DNA of 34,482 nucleotides, taken from NCBI GenBank assembly GCA_900549855.1, contig URPS01000023.1:1-34482 (forward strand), written 5' to 3'. Source of the DNA: an uncultured bacterium (GTDB lineage: Bacteria; Cyanobacteriota; Vampirovibrionia; Gastranaerophilales; Gastranaerophilaceae). Positions 30,485 through 34,482 of this stretch are shown piece after piece. The position numbers were made by a program, and so were the translations under genes. Under the pieces are notes generated by a model, which saw nothing but the letters and a program-made list of their open reading frames with translations, searched no databases and was not told where the DNA came from. Within the stretch, counting starts at the first letter, position 1. The number at the start of each line of letters is the position of its first letter.

Positions 30485-31216
30485 ATGGGACAAAAAACAC
30501 ATCCAACCGGATTTAGAGTAGGTATAATCAGACCTTGGTCAAGCACATGGTTTGCAAAGATTAAAGATTATGCTGAATTCGTAGCAGAAGATGCTAAAAT
30601 TAGAAAATTTGTTAAAAAGAAACTATATGCAGCTGGTGTTGCAAATATTTTGATTGACAGAAAAGCTCAAAACACAACTATTACTGTAGTAACAGCAAAA
30701 CCTGGTATTGTAGTAGGTAGAGGTGGTCAAGGTATTGAAGAACTAAAAGCAGAAGTTTCAAAATACTTAGGTAAACCGGTAATCATCAATGTGGTTGAAG
30801 TTGCAAGAATTGATGTTGATGCTTTATTGGTAGCTGAATCTGTAGCTCAACAGCTTGAAAAACGTATTGCATTCAGACGTGCAATGAAACAAGCTATGCA
30901 AAGAACTATGAGAGCTGGTGCTCAAGGTATCAAAATTATGGTATCTGGTCGTTTAGGCGGTGCTGAAATCGCTAGAAGCGAATGGGCAAAAGAAGGAAGA
31001 ATTCCTCTTCAAACTCTTAGAGCTGATGTTGACTATGGTTTCACAGAAGCAGATACAATCATGGGTAAGATTGGTGTTAAAGTTTGGATTTTCAAAGGCA
31101 ACTTAATGCCTGGTGAAAAAGCAGACATGAACATTAAATCAAAAGACTCAAAAAATTCATCAGGTGAACGTTTCAACGGCAGACGTGGAAAACGTAGACC
31201 TGTAGAAACTAAATAA
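30485..31216 (+). CDS. rpsC: 30S ribosomal protein S3
   Basis: 243 residues. GQKTHPTGFRVGIIRPWSS at the N-terminus, a KH domain with the GxxG loop VVGRGGQGIEELK (about 77-89), and the C-terminal GIKIMVSGRLGGAEIARSEW (about 140-159). It ends in a basic tail with GERFNGRRGKRRP. The N-terminal third binds helix 34 of 16S at the mRNA entry. AGGAAATG gives a close ribosome site. Tightly packed between rplV and rplP. Confidence 0.98.
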   Translation: MGQKTHPTGFRVGIIRPWSSTWFAKIKDYAEFVAEDAKIRKFVKKKLYAAGVANILIDRKAQNTTITVVTAKPGIVVGRGGQGIEELKAEVSKYLGKPVIINVVEVARIDVDALLVAESVAQQLEKRIAFRRAMKQAMQRTMRAGAQGIKIMVSGRLGGAEIARSEWAKEGRIPLQTLRADVDYGFTEADTIMGKIGVKVWIFKGNLMPGEKADMNIKSKDSKNSSGERFNGRRGKRRPVETK

Positions 31217-31239
31217 GTAAATAACAGGAGAACAATATA

Positions 31240-31653
31240 ATGTTAATGCCAAAAAAGACAAAATACCGCAAGATGATGAAAGGTAGAATGAAAGGTACTG
31301 AAACTAGAGGTACTCAATTCGAATTTGGTCGTTATGCACTTAAGGCTCTTGAACCTGGTTGGATTACAAGCCGTCAGATTGAAGCAGCAAGACGTGCTAT
31401 GACTCGTGAAATCAAACGTGGCGGTAACGTTTGGATTAAGATATTCCCAGATAAACCTATCACAGCAAAACCAGCTGAAACTCGTATGGGTTCAGGTAAA
31501 GGTAACGTTGAGTACTGGGTATCTGTAGTAAAACCAAACAGAATCTTATTTGAACTTGATTATTTTGATAGAGCAGTTGCTATCAACGCATTAGAGTTGG
31601 CAGCTCAAAAATTACCTATCAAGGTTAAAGTTGTAGAAAAAGAATCTGTATAA
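31240..31653 (+). CDS. rplP: 50S ribosomal protein L16
   Basis: 137 residues. MPKKTKYRKMMKGRMKG, GRYALKALEPGWITSRQIEAARRAMTR (about 30-56), KIFPDKPITAKPAETRMGSGKG and WVSVVKPNRILFEL. Start taken at 31240, nine bases after AGGAG; a second ATG two codons on would give the usual MPKK beginning but sits further from the site. Confidence 0.98.
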   Translation: MLMPKKTKYRKMMKGRMKGTETRGTQFEFGRYALKALEPGWITSRQIEAARRAMTREIKRGGNVWIKIFPDKPITAKPAETRMGSGKGNVEYWVSVVKPNRILFELDYFDRAVAINALELAAQKLPIKVKVVEKESV

Positions 31654-31680
31654 TTTGTAAAAAATTAAGGAAAAATAAAA

Positions 31681-31878
31681 ATGAAATTAAGTGAAATGCG
31701 TGAAAAAACAGTTGATGAGTTAAAACAATTTGTTGAAGATTCTAAAAAACAATTGCTTAATTTTAGAATACAAAAGTCTATGCATAAATTAGAAAATACT
31801 GCAGAGATTTCTAAAACAAAAAGATTAGTAGCTCAAGCAAAAACTGTAATTAAGGAAAAAGAGGTGTCAAATGCCTAA
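31681..31878 (+). CDS. rpmC: 50S ribosomal protein L29
   Basis: 65 residues, two helices as usual: MKLSEMREKTVDELKQFVED and LLNFRIQKSMHKLENTAEI, then KTKRLVAQAKTVIKEKE. TTAAGGAAAAAT precedes the ATG. Overlaps rpsQ by eight bases, implying coupled translation. Confidence 0.97.
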   Translation: MKLSEMREKTVDELKQFVEDSKKQLLNFRIQKSMHKLENTAEISKTKRLVAQAKTVIKEKEVSNA

Positions 31879-32116
31879 AAAAGAAAGACAAGGTGTTGTA
31901 GTTAGTGACAAAATGGACAAAACAGTAGTTGTTAAAGTTGCGTCATATGATCCACACCCAAAATATAAAAAGATTATTGAATCTAACAAAAACTACAAAG
32001 CTCATGACGAAAAGAATGAATGCGGTATTGGTGATATCGTTAGAATTATCGAATCAAAACCAATTTCAGGCGATAAAAGATGGGTTGTTGAATCTATCGT
32101 TGAAAAAGCTAAGTAG
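31871..32116 (+). CDS. rpsQ: 30S ribosomal protein S17
   Basis: 81 residues, an OB fold. RQGVVVSDKMDKTVVVKV at the N-terminus, HPKYKKIIESNKNYKAHDE in the middle, and GDIVRIIESKPISGDKRWVV. The start overlaps rpmC, with AAAGAGG inside the rpmC coding region serving as its ribosome site. A 142-nt structured gap follows. Confidence 0.98.
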   Translation: MPKKERQGVVVSDKMDKTVVVKVASYDPHPKYKKIIESNKNYKAHDEKNECGIGDIVRIIESKPISGDKRWVVESIVEKAK

Positions 32117-32150
32117 TATTTGAAAAATCTGTTCGGGTGAATCTAACGCA

Positions 32151-32232
32151 AGGTTCATGGACGTACAGGGGGTAAGGTAATAAGATTTACTGAACCTGAA
32201 AGAGAATAAGGTTGGGGGAATTTATTTTCCCC
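32151..32232 (+). other. Stem-loops in the rpsQ-rplN gap
   Basis: AGGTTCA (32151-32157) pairs with TGAACCT (32191-32197) and GGGGAA (32215-32220) pairs with TTCCCC (32227-32232). The second stem ends shortly before the rplN ribosome binding site and could limit access to it. Confidence 0.5.
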
Positions 32233-32258
32233 TAGCAAAAATAAAAGGAAACGGAAAA

Positions 32259-32627
32259 ATGATACAACAAGAAACAAGACTAGTAGTAGCAGATAATACA
32301 GGTGCTAAAGAATTATTAGTTATCCGTGTAATGGGAAGCTCAAATAAAAAGTTTGCGGCTGTTGGTGATGTTGTTGTTGCAACTGTTAAGGATGCAACTC
32401 CAAATATGACAGTTAAAAAGTCTGAAGTTGTAAAAGCAGTTATCGTAAGAACTAAACACGATATTAAGCGTGCTGATGGTTCTGTAATCAGATTTGATGA
32501 AAACGCTGCTGTTATTATTAACAAAGATGGCAACCCACGTGGAACCCGTGTTTTCGGACCTGTAGCAAGAGAACTTCGTGATAAAAACTTCATGAAGATT
32601 GTTTCATTGGCTCCAGAAGTTATCTAG
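32259..32627 (+). CDS. rplN: 50S ribosomal protein L14
   Basis: 122 residues, standard. MIQQETRLVVADNTGAKEL at the start, VGDVVVATVKDATPNMTVKKSEVVKAVIVRT in the middle (about 36-66), and the C-terminal NPRGTRVFGPVARELRDKNFMKIVSLAPEVI. AAAAGGAAACGG precedes the ATG. Confidence 0.98.
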   Translation: MIQQETRLVVADNTGAKELLVIRVMGSSNKKFAAVGDVVVATVKDATPNMTVKKSEVVKAVIVRTKHDIKRADGSVIRFDENAAVIINKDGNPRGTRVFGPVARELRDKNFMKIVSLAPEVI

Positions 32628-32643
32628 GGCTGGTGGTTAGAAG

Positions 32644-32673
32644 CCGTGATGAAGTTAAGACTTCCGCTCACGG
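32644..32673 (+). other. Intercistronic stem-loop, rplN-rplX
   Basis: CCGTGA/TCACGG outer stem with a perfect GAAGT-TAAG-ACTTC inner hairpin. No T run; the rplX ribosome site is about 35 nt further on. Confidence 0.6.
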
Positions 32674-32721
32674 GAATATAGAATATAGGATATAATCCAA
32701 AAATTCAAACGGAGAAAAAAA

Positions 32722-33060
32722 ATGACAGATAGTAATAAAAAAAGCTTGCATGTAAAAACTGGTGATAGAGTTATCATCACAGCAGGCAAGGATAAAGGAA
32801 AGACTGGTAACATCAAAAAATCTATTCCATCTGAATCTCAAGTTGTAGTAGAAGGTGTTAACATGATTACCAAGGCTACCAAAGCAAATCCGGCATACGG
32901 AATCCAAGGCGGCTTGATTAAGAAAGAAGCTCCTATTGATTCTTCAAACGTAATGATTGTATGCCCAAGTTGCGAAAAGCCTACCAGAGTAAAACATGCA
33001 GAAGTGGACGGTAAGAAAGTTCGCGTTTGCAAAAAATGTGGTGAACAGTTAGACGCTTAG
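32722..33060 (+). CDS. rplX: 50S ribosomal protein L24
   Basis: 112 residues. KOW motif region VKTGDRVIITAGKDKGKTGNI (11-31), VVEGVNMITKATKANP, and a C-terminal zinc-ribbon-like pair C81xxC84 and C103xxC106 (MIVCPSCEKPTRV, RVCKKCGE). The C+ ending is seen in many bacteria. ACGGAGAAA precedes the ATG. Confidence 0.98.
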   Translation: MTDSNKKSLHVKTGDRVIITAGKDKGKTGNIKKSIPSESQVVVEGVNMITKATKANPAYGIQGGLIKKEAPIDSSNVMIVCPSCEKPTRVKHAEVDGKKVRVCKKCGEQLDA

Positions 33061-33162
33061 TATGAGGCGGATATAATATACCGATGAGGTTTAAGCAACT
33101 CTGAGATTATTATTCCGTATTAACTTGATACTAATTCCGTCACTAAGAAAAGGAAAAGAAAA

Positions 33163-33720
33163 ATGACAAGAACTAAAAGCTTAAGAGCAAAATATGAAGA
33201 AGAAGTAAAAGCAGCACTTAAAGAAAAATTTGGTTACAAAAACGATATGATGATTCCTAGACTTCACAAAATCGTTTTAAACATGGGTGTTGGTGAAGCT
33301 TCTCACAACTCAAAAATTGCTGATGCAATCCAAGCTCAACTAACTAAAATTGCTGGTCAAAAAGCAATGGTTACCAAGGCTAAGAAATCTATCGCTTCTT
33401 ACAAATTAAGAGAAGGGATGCCTGTTGGTGCTATGGTTACTTTGCGTGGTGAAAGAATGTATGATTTCTTGCAAAAGTTAATCTGCGTTGTTCTTCCTCG
33501 TATTCGTGACTTTAGAGGTATTTCAGCTAAGAGTTTTGATGGCAGAGGTAACTATACTCTTGGTTTGAAGGAACAATCTTTGTTCCCAGAAATCACTTAT
33601 GAAGAAGTTGATTTGGTAAAAGGTATGAACGTATCTGTTATCACAACTGCTCATACTGATGATGAAGCAAGAGAATTATTAAGACTATTAGGTATGCCAT
33701 TCAAAGGAATGAACAAATAA
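33163..33720 (+). CDS. rplE: 50S ribosomal protein L5
   Basis: 185 residues. PRLHKIVLNMGVGEASHNSK (about 32-51), KAKKSIASYKLREGMPVGAMVTLRGERMYDFL (about 77-108), DFRGISAKSFDGRGNYTLGL and FPEITYEEVDLVKGMNVSVITTA. Binds 5S rRNA. AAAAGGAAAAG precedes the ATG. The 102-nt gap before it includes a TATAAT-like run (about 33071-33077) whose role is unclear. Confidence 0.98.
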   Translation: MTRTKSLRAKYEEEVKAALKEKFGYKNDMMIPRLHKIVLNMGVGEASHNSKIADAIQAQLTKIAGQKAMVTKAKKSIASYKLREGMPVGAMVTLRGERMYDFLQKLICVVLPRIRDFRGISAKSFDGRGNYTLGLKEQSLFPEITYEEVDLVKGMNVSVITTAHTDDEARELLRLLGMPFKGMNK

Positions 33721-33736
33721 TAGTAGTTGATAGGTA

Positions 33737-33767
33737 GTACAGATGGATTTTAGAATCCCGATTGTAC
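33737..33767 (+). other. Intercistronic stem-loop, rplE-rpsN
   Basis: GTACAGATGGATT pairs imperfectly with AATCCCGATTGTAC across a TTAG loop. It lies 17 nt past the L5 stop. No T run. Confidence 0.5.
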
Positions 33768-33809
33768 AAGATAAATAGTTAGAAACTAATTTTTATAAAG
33801 GAGAAAATC

Positions 33810-34016
33810 ATGGCTAAAAAAGCGATGATAAACAAAGAACAAGCAAGAGAATTATTGGCTGCTAAGGGTAAATACCCAAAAGTTAGACTTCATAACAGAT
33901 GCAGCATCTGCGGCAGACCTCACGGTTTCCACAGAGATTTCGGTCTTTGCAGAATTTGTTTAAGAAAAATGGCTCACCAAGGTTTATTACCAGGTGTAAC
34001 TAAAGCTAGCTGGTAG
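33810..34016 (+). CDS. rpsN: 30S ribosomal protein S14, zinc (type Z) form
   Basis: 68 residues, slightly longer than the usual 61. Four zinc cysteines C31, C34, C47 and C50 in RCSICGRPHGFHRDFGLCRI, and the standard C-terminus GLLPGVTKASW. TAAAGGAGAAAA precedes the ATG. It ends the operon: rpsH and rplF, which normally follow, are absent. The dispersed repeat copy C begins at the base after its stop codon. Confidence 0.98.
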   Translation: MAKKAMINKEQARELLAAKGKYPKVRLHNRCSICGRPHGFHRDFGLCRICLRKMAHQGLLPGVTKASW

Positions 34017-34107
34017 GTGCTACGCACGTAGACATTTGGTCGGATGACATAGGTTAAGGAAACAAGTTAAGATTGTTATTACGAGTCATCCACAAAGTGG
34101 AACTACC
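34017..34107 (+). repeat. Dispersed repeat family, copy C
   Basis: GTGCTACGCACGTAGACA then TTTGGTCGG. The left GGATGAC and right GTCATCC are complementary, and the right end has a TCCA-CAAAG-TGGA hairpin where copy B has GCCTC/GGGGC. It starts directly after the rpsN stop. Confidence 0.72.
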
Positions 34108-34187
34108 GTGTTGCCAGATAGATATTAGGTAATAAGATTACCGATTTGGTGAGTTATAATCAGTAAATCTGATAATAAAAATATATG

Positions 34188-34213
34188 AGGTGCGTTAAAA
34201 GACGCACCTTTTA
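34188..34213 (+). terminator. Terminator of the S10 operon
   Basis: AGGTGCGT-TAAAAG-ACGCACCT followed by TTTATA. It lies about 170 nt after rpsN, giving a long 3' untranslated region with copy C and a GGTAAT-AAG-ATTACC stem (34128-34142). Confidence 0.85.
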
Positions 34214-34241
34214 TAATGCAGAAAAATATAAAAATAATAAA

Positions 34242-34430
34242 TTATAAGCTCATAGCGACAGCTTGTTCTAATGTAACAGTTTGTCTATAACAAATTTTCT
34301 TGCAAATATTGTTTATGTGTTCTTTTATGTTTTCAGGACTAATTGATAATTTTTCAGAAATTTCATTCAAATCTACTCCGAATGCAACCATGTCTGCAAT
34401 TTTATTTTCTGTGTCTGTTAATAAAGCCAT
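34242..34430 (-). CDS. Standalone LuxR-type (GerE) helix-turn-helix protein
   Basis: 62 residues that are essentially only the DNA-binding domain of LuxR/NarL regulators: LTDTENKIADMVAFGVDLNE, then ISEKLSISPENIKEHINNICKKI, with the recognition helix at SPENIKEHI. No receiver or ligand domain. The frame is closed at both ends inside the window, with TTGGAG upstream of the ATG at 34430. It may act as a small dimeric regulator, like GerE. Target unknown. Confidence 0.82.
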   Translation of the reverse strand: MALLTDTENKIADMVAFGVDLNEISEKLSISPENIKEHINNICKKICYRQTVTLEQAVAMSL

Positions 34431-34482
34431 ATTGGGGCTCCAATCTTTGGGTTAGTAAATTGTGTATTATATTTGTATAATA

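Overview
This is a low-G+C bacterial chromosome segment. The best guess is a non-photosynthetic relative of the Cyanobacteria (Vampirovibrionia/Gastranaerophilales, 'Melainabacteria' type), probably gut-associated. That placement is inferred from gene style (GGGtGRT plus NifU-like pair, FolE2, DivPAP, cyanobacterial-style secreted GH10-like protein) and strong A+T bias; no marker-gene tree could be run, and an AT-rich Firmicute-like lineage is not formally excluded.

Layout. 1-966: the 3' end of a 23S rRNA gene, a 5S rRNA gene and a terminator. 967-2044: an odd accessory stretch with a small orphan gene, a hairpin cluster, a second copy of the 5S tail plus terminator, a possible small RNA and a dispersed repeat. 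2045-5827: an HNH-type protein and a large two-headed peptidoglycan hydrolase (lysozyme, LysM repeats, amidase). 5843-7252 (minus): murQ and ribH. 7435-9756: rsgA-ispA-DivPAP, tightly overlapped, with a probably leaderless rsgA. 10008-12875: rpsE-rpmD-rplO-secY. 13090-18397: aroQ, a tandem-repeat small protein coupled to folE2, a secreted GH10-like protein, a small zinc-ribbon protein, an M20 peptidase and a short orphan. 18507-20831 (minus): the GGGtGRT/NifU-like module and an XRE regulator. 21057-23707: orphan proteins with EF-hand-like calcium loops, a beta-rich protein and a secreted protein. 23998-26078 (minus): a HI0933-type flavoprotein, folK and rpmE. 26364-34016: rpsJ-rplC-rplD-rplW-rplB-rpsS-rplV-rpsC-rplP-rpmC-rpsQ-rplN-rplX-rplE-rpsN, then a terminator and a standalone LuxR-type helix-turn-helix protein.

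How it fits together. Most genes serve translation (rRNA, 20 ribosomal proteins, SecY, the ribosome-maturation GTPase RsgA). Others serve cofactor synthesis (RibH, FolE2, FolK), isoprenoid and shikimate steps (IspA, AroQ), and wall turnover (lysozyme/amidase facing murQ). The usual S10-spc gene order is broken: the block stops after rpsN, and rpsE-rpmD-rplO-secY lies about 13.5 kb upstream; rpsH, rplF and rplR are not in the window.

The most unusual non-coding signals are: (i) a 65-nt structured element present twice inside the S10 operon, on either side of rplD-rplW; (ii) a stem-loop in most intercistronic gaps of the ribosomal-protein operons; (iii) a dispersed repeat family headed by the 18-mer GTGCTACGCACGTAGACA in three places; (iv) the duplicated 5S tail. 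No tRNA, CRISPR array, transposase or prophage was found.
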